64,000 nt of DNA from CAWCOU01 sp963797335. Its GTDB lineage: Bacteria > Pseudomonadota > Gammaproteobacteria > JAURND01. The stretch is taken from positions 248,001 through 312,000 of the forward strand of contig CAWCOU010000008.1 in the NCBI GenBank assembly GCA_963797335.1, in the 5' to 3' direction. Below, in pieces: positions 43,662-52,899 of the stretch (its first letter is position 1; every line of letters begins with the position of its first letter). Under the pieces are notes generated by a model. The model was not told the origin of the DNA. It saw only the letters and a list, made by a program, of their open reading frames with translations, and did not search any database. The position numbers and the translations under genes are program-made.

Positions 43662-45185
43662 TTACTCTTTGATAGCAAAATCGATTCCTTGCGCTAAAGG
43701 CAATTGGGTTCCCCAATTGATAGTACATGTCTGACGGCGCATATAGGCTTTCCACGCGTCTGAGCCGGCTTCGCGGCCGCCGCCGGTTTCTTTTTCACCA
43801 CCGAAAGCGCCACCGATCTCTGCTCCAGAGGTACCGATATTAACATTGGCGATGCCACAATCACTACCACATGCGGAGATGAAATATTCGGCGTGACGAA
43901 GATTCTCAGTGAAAATCGCGGAGGATAATCCTTGTGGCACGGTATTTTGTCTGGCGATTGCTTCTGCTAGGTCATCAAAGCTCATCACATATAAAATAGG
44001 CGCAAAGGTTTCTTGCTGAACGATAGGCCAATGATTTTCTGCACGCACCATAGTAGGTTCTACAAAATGACCTTCACCAGACATCACATGGCCACCATAT
44101 AAAATTTCCCCACCTCCTTGCTGCACTTGCGATAAAGCGTGTCGATATTTTTCAACTGCTGCTGAATCGATCAATGGACCCATTAATACACCTGGGGTCA
44201 CTGGATTGCCAATGACAATTTTTTTATACGCGTGTTGTAATCGCAAGATACATTCTTCATAAAGACTAGAATGAATAAACAAACGACGCAGGCTGGTGCA
44301 GCGTTGGCCGGCGGTTCCTACTGCGCTAAACACAATAGCAGGAATTGCTAAATCTAAATCCGCGGTTTTATCAATGATCATAGCGTTATTGCCGCTCAAT
44401 TCCAGCAATGATTTACCAAACCGCTGTGCAACCGATTGCCCGACCCTGCGGCCAACCGCCACTGAACCGGTAAATGAAATCAGCGACAGCCGATGATCTG
44501 CGACAAAATCCGCGGCCAATGTTTCATCTGCCGTGATAAACAGTGAAAATATTCCAGGGTAATCCATTTCCCGCATGACTTGTTCACATATTTTCTGCAC
44601 AGCAATTGCACATAATGGCGTTTTGGGTGAAGGCTTCCAAATCACGGTGTTTCCACAAATAGCCGCTAAAAATGCATTCCATGCCCACACAGCTACCGGA
44701 AAATTAAACGCACTAATGATGCCGACTGGACCTAAGGGATGCCATTGTTCCATCATGCGATGTTGGGCACGTTCCGAATGCATGGTCCGCCCATATAGCA
44801 TGCGTGATTGGCCTACCGCAAAATCGGCCATATCGATCATTTCCTGAACCTCACCATCCCCCTCTTGTTTAATCTTCCCCGTTTCCAATGAAACCAATGT
44901 TCCTAATGCATCTTTGTGCTTGCGTAATTGCTCGCCGATGCGGCGTACTAACTCTCCTCTTTGTGGTGCTGGGACTTGTTGCCAATTGGCAAAGGTAGTT
45001 GCTGCGGCAGTTACCATGATCGTATAGTCACTTCGATGCGCACTGGTGACTTTCGCTAATAATTCGCCGGTGGCAGGATTAAAAGAAGATAACAAACCTC
45101 CCGAATCCGTTTGTTGAAAATTGGAATTACCTGTGCTTACACCCGAATTGATATCGGCAATACCTAATTGGTCGAGAATTTCCAT
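43662..45185 (-). CDS. ALDH7-family aldehyde dehydrogenase (AmaB-like)
   Basis: 507 residues from the ATG at 45185. The longer frame upstream is translated repeat DNA (DVIPAKAGIHPQ) and is rejected. Glu in LLELSGNNAMII and catalytic Cys in GTAGQRCTSLRR are present. The NAD site is FTGSVAVGRRVGQ, and the end GSDAWKAYMRRQTCTINW is typical of antiquitin/alpha-aminoadipic semialdehyde dehydrogenase. It probably oxidises L-2-aminoadipate semialdehyde in lysine breakdown, but a stress-aldehyde role is possible. Confidence 0.9.
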   Translation of the reverse strand: MEILDQLGIADINSGVSTGNSNFQQTDSGGLLSSFNPATGELLAKVTSAHRSDYTIMVTAAATTFANWQQVPAPQRGELVRRIGEQLRKHKDALGTLVSLETGKIKQEGDGEVQEMIDMADFAVGQSRMLYGRTMHSERAQHRMMEQWHPLGPVGIISAFNFPVAVWAWNAFLAAICGNTVIWKPSPKTPLCAIAVQKICEQVMREMDYPGIFSLFITADETLAADFVADHRLSLISFTGSVAVGRRVGQSVAQRFGKSLLELSGNNAMIIDKTADLDLAIPAIVFSAVGTAGQRCTSLRRLFIHSSLYEECILRLQHAYKKIVIGNPVTPGVLMGPLIDSAAVEKYRHALSQVQQGGGEILYGGHVMSGEGHFVEPTMVRAENHWPIVQQETFAPILYVMSFDDLAEAIARQNTVPQGLSSAIFTENLRHAEYFISACGSDCGIANVNIGTSGAEIGGAFGGEKETGGGREAGSDAWKAYMRRQTCTINWGTQLPLAQGIDFAIKE

Positions 45186-45237
45186 GTGAACTCCAAAAAA
45201 AGAATACGAAGATGCCTTTAGTGTCTCTTGAGGATGT

Positions 45238-45257
45238 ATTCCCGCCTTCGCGGGAAT
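45238..45257. repeat. Short palindromic repeat (cccgccttcgcggg type)
   Basis: ATTCCCGC-cttc-GCGGGAAT, a dispersed repeat seen in many bacterial genomes. Read as protein it gives the VIPAKAGIH phrase in the rejected N-terminal extension of the ALDH gene. Confidence 0.7.
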
Positions 45258-45410
45258 GACATCTGTTTTTAATACTTGTGGGTAATGATAACCCTCGGGG
45301 TCAAGTCTGGATTTCTGCCTTAACCCTAGGGCATAGGGGCTCCAAAAAAGGAAAAAGAGCAAAATTTAAGCTTTGTGCCTTAATCGTGGGCACGCTTCGC
45401 TTTGCCCACC

Positions 45411-45495
45411 CTACCACACTCCCAGGAGGGGTGGCGCGGAGGTGGAGCCCTTGTTTTGCGTCAGCAAAACGAGGTGCCGCAGCGACAGGACCCCG
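45411..45495. repeat. Dispersed repeat forming the nuclease 3' end
   Basis: The segment aggaggggtggcgcggagg to cgcagcgacaggaccccg is the reverse complement, with changes, of the core of the element at 34083-34156. It contains an internal palindrome ttttgcgtcagcaaaa and gives the nuclease gene its stop codon. Confidence 0.65.
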
Positions 45496-46367
45496 TATCT
45501 GCCCAACAAAGTATTTAGCAGATTCGCAAGCCTATATCCCGCTAATACCATTTGCTGTTCACTGATTTCACGAGTCATTTTAATGTATTGTGACGAAGGG
45601 TAACTGTTTTCTTGCAAAGCATACACTTTATCTCGAGCCAACGTAAATGAGGCCTCAACCCAATGCTGAACATTTAAATCAGTGCTTTCCTTCCGAAACA
45701 TTTTTTCCGGGTAACGCTGTTGCAGTTGCTGTGCTAATCGTATGGCTGCTTTATTACCCAAAGGGTAACGCCCACCCGGTGTTGAAAATAAATGCGCGGC
45801 CTGATCCCAGAACGCATGAAGATTATCGGCTTGCTGATCCTGCAATAAAAACAAATTACCGCCACGATCACCCGTGGGATGCGATTGACTGAATCGATTA
45901 ATCGCATGCAAGGGTTGATGAGCATCGCCTACTAAGTGCGCGACAAAAGCCAACGCCATCGCTCGTTGCTGAAGAGGAGCAGCCGTATTTTGTAGCACCG
46001 TTATATTGGCAGACAACGCCGTTACTACATTAGGGCTGGGTGCAACAACGACAGAGGTTCCATCCGCACTCAGTGTAGTACTGATATAATGCCACACAGC
46101 CGTATCCGGCAATTGTTGTCGACGCCACTCATCAGGAATCACTGCTGCGTAAAGAAAGCGAGATGACGGTGAATAACCCGGATCACTGGCTTGAGTAATG
46201 GCGTCAATACGCTGCTTAACCACCGGTGTCAGATTTTGATACGCGATCGCGGCGATAATGCGATGCCCAGAGGCATCCCACGCCAATACCGGCAGCGGTA
46301 ACAATAACAATAGCATCCATAAACAACTATTATTTTTTAATGTCAGAATTTTTCTAAGATGGAACAT
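45411..46367 (-). CDS. S1/P1-family nuclease with repeat-derived C-terminus
   Basis: A zinc-dependent secreted nuclease or phospholipase C fold, 318 residues. The signal peptide ends at ALA so that Trp of WDASGH becomes residue 1, a zinc ligand of this family. Other ligands: His in SGHRI, Asp in IPDEW, His in VWHYI, HLVGDAHQPLH and NLHAFWDQ. Homology ends at ANLLNTLLG. The last ~28 residues (YGVLSLRHLVLLTQNKGSTS and on) come from the repeat at 45411-45495. Probably periplasmic or secreted. Confidence 0.9.
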   Translation of the reverse strand: MFHLRKILTLKNNSCLWMLLLLLPLPVLAWDASGHRIIAAIAYQNLTPVVKQRIDAITQASDPGYSPSSRFLYAAVIPDEWRRQQLPDTAVWHYISTTLSADGTSVVVAPSPNVVTALSANITVLQNTAAPLQQRAMALAFVAHLVGDAHQPLHAINRFSQSHPTGDRGGNLFLLQDQQADNLHAFWDQAAHLFSTPGGRYPLGNKAAIRLAQQLQQRYPEKMFRKESTDLNVQHWVEASFTLARDKVYALQENSYPSSQYIKMTREISEQQMVLAGYRLANLLNTLLGRYGVLSLRHLVLLTQNKGSTSAPPLLGVW

Positions 46368-46440
46368 TGAACTCCCTGCACTGTAGATCCTTTATATTAA
46401 AACTTATGTAAGTGGGGATGAACTCCCAAATTACATGGAT

Positions 46441-47391
46441 TTAGAGCTTTCTCAGATACACTGTTTCCACACTATGATCCGCCGCTTTTTCGAGAATCAA
46501 TCGTGCGCGTCGCTTGAACGGGAGAATATTCTCACGCAGATTCCGCTCATTAATTTCCGCCCAAATGTTTTCTGCAAATTTCAAGGCCTTATCAGCGCTC
46601 CATTGACTGAACTGATAAAAGAAAGCATTTGGGTCATGACGGGCTTTTTCACGGAAGGTCATAAATCGTTGTAGATACCATTCTTTAATCAACTGGGTGT
46701 CGGCATCCACATAAATGGTAAAATCAAAAAAATCAGCCACAAACCAACGCAATTGTTTACTGGCATTGGCCATGGTGGGTGTTTGTAATACATTCAACCC
46801 TTCAACAATGACAATATCCGGCTGATTTATCTGCTGAAACGTATTGGGAATAATATCGTACAGATGGTGTGAATAAATCGGTACTTGTAAATGCGGTTTG
46901 CCCGCTTTTAAATCGGTGAGAAAACTAATCAGCGCGCGCCGATTATAACTTTCTGGAAATCCCTTGCGCGCCAATAATTGGTGATTTTTCAAAACGGCAT
47001 TGGGATAAATAAAACCATCCGTAGTCACTAAGGCCACTCGCGGATGATCAGGCCAGCGCGATAATAATGCCTCCAGAATGCGAGAAGTGGTGCTTTTACC
47101 CACGGCGACACTACCGGCAATACCAATCAAATAAGGCACTTTCGGTTCGGGATGCCCTAAAAATCGCGTGGTCACTTTATACAAATCTTGCGTAGCGCTG
47201 ACATACAAATGCAGCAAACGCGACAGCGGCAAGTAAATATCTTCCACTTCAGATAAGGAAACCGATTCATTTTGACCTTTCAGTTGACTCAGGTCGGCTT
47301 CACTTAATGTCAGCGGGGTATCTTGGCGAAAATCCCGCCAATTTTGTCGAGAAAATTCCAAATACGGCGAAGCTTGTTTAGGTACTGACAT
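46441..47391 (-). CDS. coaA: Pantothenate kinase, type I
   Basis: It phosphorylates pantothenate, the first step of coenzyme A synthesis. 316 residues. Seen: PYLEFSRQNWRDF near the N-terminus, P-loop GIAGSVAVGKSTTSRIL, VTTDGFIYPNAVL, RKGFPESYNRRALISFL and IVEGLNVLQ. It follows tolC by 6 bp. CoA synthesis is often retained in host-associated bacteria. Confidence 0.97.
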   Translation of the reverse strand: MSVPKQASPYLEFSRQNWRDFRQDTPLTLSEADLSQLKGQNESVSLSEVEDIYLPLSRLLHLYVSATQDLYKVTTRFLGHPEPKVPYLIGIAGSVAVGKSTTSRILEALLSRWPDHPRVALVTTDGFIYPNAVLKNHQLLARKGFPESYNRRALISFLTDLKAGKPHLQVPIYSHHLYDIIPNTFQQINQPDIVIVEGLNVLQTPTMANASKQLRWFVADFFDFTIYVDADTQLIKEWYLQRFMTFREKARHDPNAFFYQFSQWSADKALKFAENIWAEINERNLRENILPFKRRARLILEKAADHSVETVYLRKL

Positions 47392-47397
47392 TGCGTT

Positions 47398-48930
47398 TTA
47401 TGACGACGCTTTATCAACAGGCCCTTCCGAATATTTGGTCGGGTGACTTGTTTTTTTCGGCTTTACCGATTTTTTCTTAGGAAGGGGTTTTTTCGGTTTT
47501 TCCGCCGGTGGTGGTGTAGTAGTGACAGAGTCATTACTCTCATAGGTCGGCGGGGTCATATTAAAATCAAACGCAGACAAATTAATCTCACCGTCTAACC
47601 ATGAATTAATTTTCGCAAGATCACTCACCCCTAATGTGCCTGCCGCTTCCTTCAAGTTTAAGGTGCTAATTAAATAATTGTATTGATCGGCCGCAAACGT
47701 AGTCTGCGCCGTATATAGGTTCGACTGTTGTTGTAAAACATCGACTATGGTGTTCGTACCGACGGTATACCCAGCTTTCGTGGCATTTAAGGAACTTTGA
47801 TTGGAAGCTATCGATTGACGATCGGCCTTAATTTTACTGATACCGGCAATAACTCCCAAATAAGATTCTCGGGTTTGTGATGTGGTTTGTCGATACGTTT
47901 GTTCGCGTTGGGCGCTGGCTTGTGCGTATTGGTAAGAGGCCTGCCGAGTTTGCGCCGTGACAATACCACCCTCATAAATGGGGAAATTAGCTTGGATGCC
48001 TACTGTGGTGGATTTAATGGTGCCAGGAATGGTCCCTTGGATGTCACCAATACTACCGCCATTAATCGCACTTTCTTTATCATACGCATAGGAAGCACCC
48101 GCCACCACGACTGGGTAGTGCCCCCCTCGTTGTACCTGCACATTTTCCTGCGCCGATATCATGGCGAAATAGGCTGCCTGTAACGTGAAGTTTTGTCTAG
48201 CTGCCACCAGCACCCAGGCATTAATATCTTCTGGTTGCGGGCTGACCAAGGGCAGATCAATTTTTATTCCCGCTAAACGGGTATAAAAAACACCGGTAAT
48301 GGCTCGCAATTCTTCTAATTTATCAGATACGTTATTTTTATTAGCAATTTCTTGGGCTAAAATCAAATCGTAACTGGCCTTTACCTGATCGACACCGGTG
48401 ACAGCAATGAGACCGACTTTGTATTGTTCTTCCGTCTGCTGTAACTGTTGCACCAAGGAGCGTTTAGTTGCTTCGGTCGCTTGCAATGTGTCATAGGCCT
48501 GCAACACGCCAAAATACGCATTGGCGACACGGACCATTAAATTCTGAAGAGCGGCATTATAGTTGGCGAAAGCTTCTTTGGATTGGGCTTTGGCGTTTTG
48601 TAACTGCGCCCAGACTTGGTAATTAAAAATATTCTGTGTCAACGACAGCGTATATTGACGAGAAGCACCGGAAAAACGCGTGGTTTCATCGTTGACCGTA
48701 TTATTATTCCATGCCTTAGCAATGGCGCCATTGGACGATAGATTGGGCAATAAGTAACTGCGGGCGATCGGGATTAATTGCCGAGCGGCCAGCCATTCCG
48801 CTTCCGCGGACTTGAATTGAGGGTCCATTTTGAGTGCTTGCTGGTAAACCTGCAATAAGTCTTCAGCAAACACAGCTTGAGAGAAAAAAAACAATAGACA
48901 TCCCAAGAGGTAAACACACAATCTTTTCAT
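47398..48930 (-). CDS. tolC: TolC-family outer membrane channel
   Basis: 510 residues from the ATG at 48930 (GAGGA upstream); longer in-frame starts lie in the previous gene. The signal peptide (VYLLGCLLFFFSQAVFA) leads to DLLQVYQQALKMDPQF and two OEP repeats with long coiled-coil helices (e.g. SLTQNIFNYQVWAQLQNAKA; VGTNTIVDVLQQQSNLYTAQ). The C-terminal tail is Pro/Lys-rich (EKPKKPLPKKKSVKPKK). It is divergent from nudF-cpdA through pcm, close to the E. coli tolC locus. Confidence 0.92.
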   Translation of the reverse strand: MKRLCVYLLGCLLFFFSQAVFAEDLLQVYQQALKMDPQFKSAEAEWLAARQLIPIARSYLLPNLSSNGAIAKAWNNNTVNDETTRFSGASRQYTLSLTQNIFNYQVWAQLQNAKAQSKEAFANYNAALQNLMVRVANAYFGVLQAYDTLQATEATKRSLVQQLQQTEEQYKVGLIAVTGVDQVKASYDLILAQEIANKNNVSDKLEELRAITGVFYTRLAGIKIDLPLVSPQPEDINAWVLVAARQNFTLQAAYFAMISAQENVQVQRGGHYPVVVAGASYAYDKESAINGGSIGDIQGTIPGTIKSTTVGIQANFPIYEGGIVTAQTRQASYQYAQASAQREQTYRQTTSQTRESYLGVIAGISKIKADRQSIASNQSSLNATKAGYTVGTNTIVDVLQQQSNLYTAQTTFAADQYNYLISTLNLKEAAGTLGVSDLAKINSWLDGEINLSAFDFNMTPPTYESNDSVTTTPPPAEKPKKPLPKKKSVKPKKTSHPTKYSEGPVDKASS

Positions 48931-48952
48931 AAATCCTCGCGACATCGCTGAA

Positions 48953-49606
48953 TCAGAATGTAAAAGTGGGTGGTTCTTCGTAACCAGGCAATCTCGGGTG
49001 ACGCGTTTCATATAACTTTTCTACCCGCCAAGTCGAGTGCGGTAAATGCGTGATGAGGGTGGCCTCCATCACCGGCGGCTTGCCCAGAATAACGAATAAG
49101 CGGCCTTGTGGTGCCAGTAACTGACGAAATGAAGTCGGTAACGTAGGTAATGAGCCTGTCACCACAACAACATCGAATGGTGCCGCTTGCTGCCACCCTA
49201 AAGCAGCAGGGGCGGTAATAAAAGTCACATTATGAATAGCCAATTGTTGCAATCGATGTTGTGCTTCGTGGGTAAATACTTCACTGTCATCAATACTGTA
49301 AACTTCATGAGCCAATTTTGCCAATAATGCGGTAATATAACCGTTCTGAGTACCTAAAACCAAACATTTCTCGGTAGGTTTAACGGCTAGACTTTGCAGA
49401 ATACGCGCTTCTTCTTTTGGAGAAAGGGTTTTTTGACCGAAGGGTAGCGGCAGACCAATATCGGTAAATGCCAATGATTGGTAGACTTGGGGAATGAATG
49501 CCTCCCGAGGCAGTTGATAAAACAAGGTTAATACCTGATCGTCGGCAACATCCCAGGTAATGAGTTGTTGCTTAATCATATTCTCACGAGCTTGTTCAAT
49601 ATTCAT
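48953..49606 (-). CDS. Protein-L-isoaspartate O-methyltransferase homologue
   Basis: 217 residues from the ATG at 49606. The family N-terminus NIEQARENMIKQQLITWDVAD, LPREAFIPQVYQSLAFTD and PFGQKTLSPKEEARILQSL are clear. The SAM-binding motif is degenerate: LVLGTQNGYITALLA replaces the usual VLEIGTGSGYQAA. Activity on isoaspartyl residues is therefore uncertain. PCMT homologues next to tolC are common in gammaproteobacteria. It ends 22 bp before tolC. Confidence 0.85.
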   Translation of the reverse strand: MNIEQARENMIKQQLITWDVADDQVLTLFYQLPREAFIPQVYQSLAFTDIGLPLPFGQKTLSPKEEARILQSLAVKPTEKCLVLGTQNGYITALLAKLAHEVYSIDDSEVFTHEAQHRLQQLAIHNVTFITAPAALGWQQAAPFDVVVVTGSLPTLPTSFRQLLAPQGRLFVILGKPPVMEATLITHLPHSTWRVEKLYETRHPRLPGYEEPPTFTF

Positions 49607-49673
49607 AGCACACGATGTCTGAAGTGATGGGCTGGGGGCAACATACAATATAATCCTCTTAAGAGCAAAGGTT

Positions 49674-50276
49674 ATGACAAAAAATGACGTAAAAATAGTC
49701 TCTGAAGAATGGCTTCACCAGGGATTTGTGCAGGTGAAACGCTATTTTCTGCAGCACAAACTGTTTGCCGGCCATTGGAGCAATACCTTCTCCCGAGAAT
49801 TAGCCCTCCGCACCCCGGCTGCCGCGGTATTGCCTTATGATCCTGTGTTAGACAAACTGGTGTTGGTCGAACAATTTCGGATCGGCGCCTTGTCAGACAA
49901 AGACAGTCCCTGGATGTTAGAAGCTGTCGCTGGCATTTTGGAGGAAGGTGAAACTCCTGCCGAACTCGTGTATCGCGAAGCGAAGGAAGAGGCCGGCTTG
50001 ACTATTTTAGACTTAATTCCCATTTATGAATACTGGGCTAGTCCTGGAGCCAGCAATGAGCATATTTCTTTATTCTGCGCCAAAGTCGATGCCAGTCATG
50101 CGCATGGTATTTACGGCTTGGCTGATGAAAACGAAGATATTCGCGTGCACGCTTTGCCTGTCCAAGAAGCCTTCTCTTGGTTGCAACAGGGGAAAATTAA
50201 AAACGGCATTTGTTTGGTGGCGCTGCTCTGGTTTCAATTGCATCGAGAGGAAGTGCGAGCGAAATGGTTAGCGTAA
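49674..50276 (+). CDS. nudF: ADP-ribose pyrophosphatase, Nudix family
   Basis: It hydrolyses ADP-ribose to AMP and ribose-5-phosphate. 200 residues. The Nudix box is G-x5-E-x7-REAKEEAGL (GILEEGETPAELVY...), preceded by LVEQFRIGAL and WMLEAVAG. It overlaps cpdA by 13 bp. Divergent from the pcm-tolC genes as in E. coli. Confidence 0.95.
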   Translation: MTKNDVKIVSEEWLHQGFVQVKRYFLQHKLFAGHWSNTFSRELALRTPAAAVLPYDPVLDKLVLVEQFRIGALSDKDSPWMLEAVAGILEEGETPAELVYREAKEEAGLTILDLIPIYEYWASPGASNEHISLFCAKVDASHAHGIYGLADENEDIRVHALPVQEAFSWLQQGKIKNGICLVALLWFQLHREEVRAKWLA

Positions 50277-51130
50277 TTCAACTGTCCGATCTTCATTTAT
50301 TGGCCGATCCCCACGAAAAATTGGGTGAAGTCAATACCCAAGCCACTCTGGAGGCGGTGCTGGCGATGGTCAAGCAACGAGCTCCTGATGTAGTGGTGAT
50401 GACAGGTGATCTCACCCAAGAGGGTGAATTACCCGCTTATCAGCGCCTCGCCAAATCCGTCGCCACTCTACCCTGTCCCGTCTATTGGTTGCCTGGTAAC
50501 CACGATGATATTGAAAACGCGCGCGCGGGTTTGATCGGGGGAAATTTGCGAAGCGACACCTCCGCTTTTATAAATGGCTGGCACTTCATTTTCTTAGATT
50601 CCACCGCCCCTGGCCTAGATGACGGCTTTTTAAGCACTCGGGATTTGGAGCATTTACACCACTTACTCCACCTGCACCCGGACGCGCCAACGCTTATCTT
50701 TATGCATCACCCCCCTATACCGATCGGTTGTTATATGGATGAAGTCCGACTGCTAAATGAAGATGTTTTTCTGGCCTTAGTGCAAACCCAACCTCAAATC
50801 CGTGCCGTACTCTTTGGCCACGTGCACCAAGTTTTCGAAAGCAAGCAAAAACACATTGCTTTTTTATCCGCACCCGCAACCGCTATGCAATTTGCACCGA
50901 ACCGTTCTCAATTTGCCATAGATGACTCAACGGCCCCTGGATACCGCTGGTTAAAACTAAGCTTGGATGGACAATTTACAACCGGCATAGATCGTATCAC
51001 TTCCCCACATCCCCAGCACCCCACGCCCACCTCAACGGGCCCCACGTCGACCCAGCACTCCACGTCATCCCTGCGCTCCACACCACCCGAACGCTCCACG
51101 TCATCCCGAGCGCAGCGAGGGACATCCTAA
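50264..51130 (+). CDS. cpdA: 3',5'-cyclic-AMP phosphodiesterase CpdA with repeat-derived tail
   Basis: A metallophosphoesterase lowering cAMP. 288 residues from the ATG at 50264. Metal motifs are DLHL, GDLTQEGE, GNHDD, MHHPP and GHVHQ. The catalytic domain ends near residue 245 (TTGIDRI). The last ~43 residues are a Ser/Thr/Pro-rich stretch (HPTPTSTGPTSTQHSTSS) ending SSRAQRGTS, the translation of a cgtcatcccgagcgcagcgag repeat. The tail is probably not functional. Confidence 0.93.
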   Translation: MVSVIQLSDLHLLADPHEKLGEVNTQATLEAVLAMVKQRAPDVVVMTGDLTQEGELPAYQRLAKSVATLPCPVYWLPGNHDDIENARAGLIGGNLRSDTSAFINGWHFIFLDSTAPGLDDGFLSTRDLEHLHHLLHLHPDAPTLIFMHHPPIPIGCYMDEVRLLNEDVFLALVQTQPQIRAVLFGHVHQVFESKQKHIAFLSAPATAMQFAPNRSQFAIDDSTAPGYRWLKLSLDGQFTTGIDRITSPHPQHPTPTSTGPTSTQHSTSSLRSTPPERSTSSRAQRGTS

Positions 51131-51267
51131 CTGTGGCACAAATTAAATGATTATTAAAAAATTATCTGGTTATGATGATTTGTATTCAAACCTATGTTAA
51201 ATAGTACGACACATTCAAGAACAGATCCCTCTTACTCAAAATCATCTAAAAAAACTAAGAGAACGAT

Positions 51268-52482
51268 ATGACTCAGCGACCACTAAAAGAAACAGCCAAA
51301 GAATTTATTGAGTTAGGCTCGCAACAAGAGGAATATGACCCAATTGGGCCATTTAATCCACCCTTCCTGCCCATCCCAAATACTCAGCCCCTCCCTCGCG
51401 AAGCGCATAATACAACAACAGATAAACCATTCACTTCAGGAGCAGAAGAAAAGGAAAAAAAGAAATCGCCACGTTTACGAAAAAGAAAAAAAACCCACGA
51501 AGCTGAGAAATCTATTTTTTTCAAAGCGGATGAATCAAAAGCGGAATACTTATCATTACTTTCCGCTTCCGCTAATTTATTAGCAAGCATGTCTTCCTCA
51601 CAATCCATTTATAATGCATCCACAAACCCCAGGGGGGTATTTAAAATAACCGCGCCACCGCTTACTTCTCCACCCCCACTGCCCTCTGCTGCACTGACAA
51701 GCTCGTCTTCACAATATTATTCTATTATTCAAGGGCATGGCTACTCTATGCCTACCCATATTTCCTGCACTTATTCTGCCCCTCACTCACTTACCTCATC
51801 CAACCTTAACTATTCACCCGTACCGCAGTTGTCCACTCTAGAAACAAAAAATAGCAAGGAATTAAAGGCAATTTTTTTAGAAGTATTGAAAAAAAATAAA
51901 ATTTCCATCTATAAGAAAGAAAAGCAACAATTATTGGCCATTGAACAGAGACCCGAACATATCGACATTCTAATCGCCTTAATCAATCACACTCCGGCAC
52001 TTTTTAGCAAGGTAAGCTTTTTGTTTATGATCCTTCAAGTAGCTAACACGGATAATGGGCCAAAAAAATTAAGAATTTTACGCTGGCATCTTCCAACATT
52101 CCAACAAATGGGATTCTCCTCATTTCAAATTTTCAATTTAATCTGTGGAAAGGAGGGCCTGGAAAAAACACAGTTTCTTCTTGACAATCAAGATGCCATT
52201 CGCAGTAGTCATTATTTTAGTAAAATCTTTTTTATTGAAATGCTGCAAAAAGAAGATGGTCGAGAAAAATTTATTGACCTCCTGTCTAAAATCAATGGTG
52301 ATTATCGCTCTTGGGATGAGGCAGCACGCAAAGCAAGCAACGGCCAAAATTCATCTGCCTCTTTTTGGCATAGCCAAGAACCCGCTCATCGTCAGAGAGA
52401 TCCGTCTAAACTCACTCAGCCTGAGCAGCCAAACCTTAAAACCTACTCTGACGAACAGGCCCCAATCCAAAAACCCTTATAG
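51268..52482 (+). CDS. Orphan protein with NLS-like cluster and TALE/BAT-like repeats; candidate effector
   Basis: 404 residues, monocistronic, no signal peptide or membrane helix. Residues 1-190 look disordered (Pro/Ser/Thr-rich) and include a basic cluster at 62-76 (EKKKSPRLRKRKKTH) like a nuclear localisation signal. Residues 212-345 hold helical repeats of 34-37 residues beginning I212-S, F246-S, F283-S and F317-S. Repeats 3 and 4 align without gaps: FS at 1-2, Gly15, Glu17-Lys18, Leu22-Leu23. These positions match those of Burkholderia BAT and TALE repeats (FS/LT at 1-2, I6, Gly15, V22-L23-D24). The last 55 residues are polar. A secreted DNA-binding effector is a hypothesis. Confidence 0.55.
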   Translation: MTQRPLKETAKEFIELGSQQEEYDPIGPFNPPFLPIPNTQPLPREAHNTTTDKPFTSGAEEKEKKKSPRLRKRKKTHEAEKSIFFKADESKAEYLSLLSASANLLASMSSSQSIYNASTNPRGVFKITAPPLTSPPPLPSAALTSSSSQYYSIIQGHGYSMPTHISCTYSAPHSLTSSNLNYSPVPQLSTLETKNSKELKAIFLEVLKKNKISIYKKEKQQLLAIEQRPEHIDILIALINHTPALFSKVSFLFMILQVANTDNGPKKLRILRWHLPTFQQMGFSSFQIFNLICGKEGLEKTQFLLDNQDAIRSSHYFSKIFFIEMLQKEDGREKFIDLLSKINGDYRSWDEAARKASNGQNSSASFWHSQEPAHRQRDPSKLTQPEQPNLKTYSDEQAPIQKPL

Positions 52483-52505
52483 AACTTGAAAAGGAAACAC
52501 GACAT

Positions 52506-52892
52506 TTACTTTGTTCGAAACGACCAGAAATGATGCAGTAAAAAATTACTCAACGGCACAATAAAGGCAGCGATCACTACACCCATATAATAAGGCCATT
52601 GGAGCACATGCACTACCACATACATAATCGAGGTATTTATAATCAAACCCAACAAAGATACCAAGGTAAATCGTAATAACGGTGTTTTGATGACTTTTGC
52701 ACGAAATACCCAATAATAGCTGAGGACGAAATTAAATAAGACATTCAGTACAAAGGCAATGACAGAGCTGATGACGGCAGGGTAGTGCAACCCGTGCACT
52801 AAGAAAAAAAGAACACCTAAGTAAAGGGAAGTACCTAATAGACCGACTAGATTGTAACGAATATATTTTTGGAAGAAGGGGGAATGTAGCAT
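52506..52892 (-). CDS. GtrA-family membrane protein
   Basis: 128 residues with four transmembrane helices. The family start FQKYIRYNLVGLLGTSLYLG, then FNFVLSYYWVFR and the final NFLLHHFWSFRTK are diagnostic. GtrA proteins are thought to flip undecaprenyl-linked sugars or assist cell-surface glycosylation. It lies 7 bp after the MacB-like permease and may be in its operon. Confidence 0.88.
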   Translation of the reverse strand: MLHSPFFQKYIRYNLVGLLGTSLYLGVLFFLVHGLHYPAVISSVIAFVLNVLFNFVLSYYWVFRAKVIKTPLLRFTLVSLLGLIINTSIMYVVVHVLQWPYYMGVVIAAFIVPLSNFLLHHFWSFRTK

Positions 52893-52899
52893 AAAAACT

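Noticed and set aside
45186..45362. N-terminal extension of the aldehyde dehydrogenase frame
   Set aside because: It is translated repeat DNA (VIPAKAGIH phrase); the conserved family N-terminus starts at the ATG at 45185.
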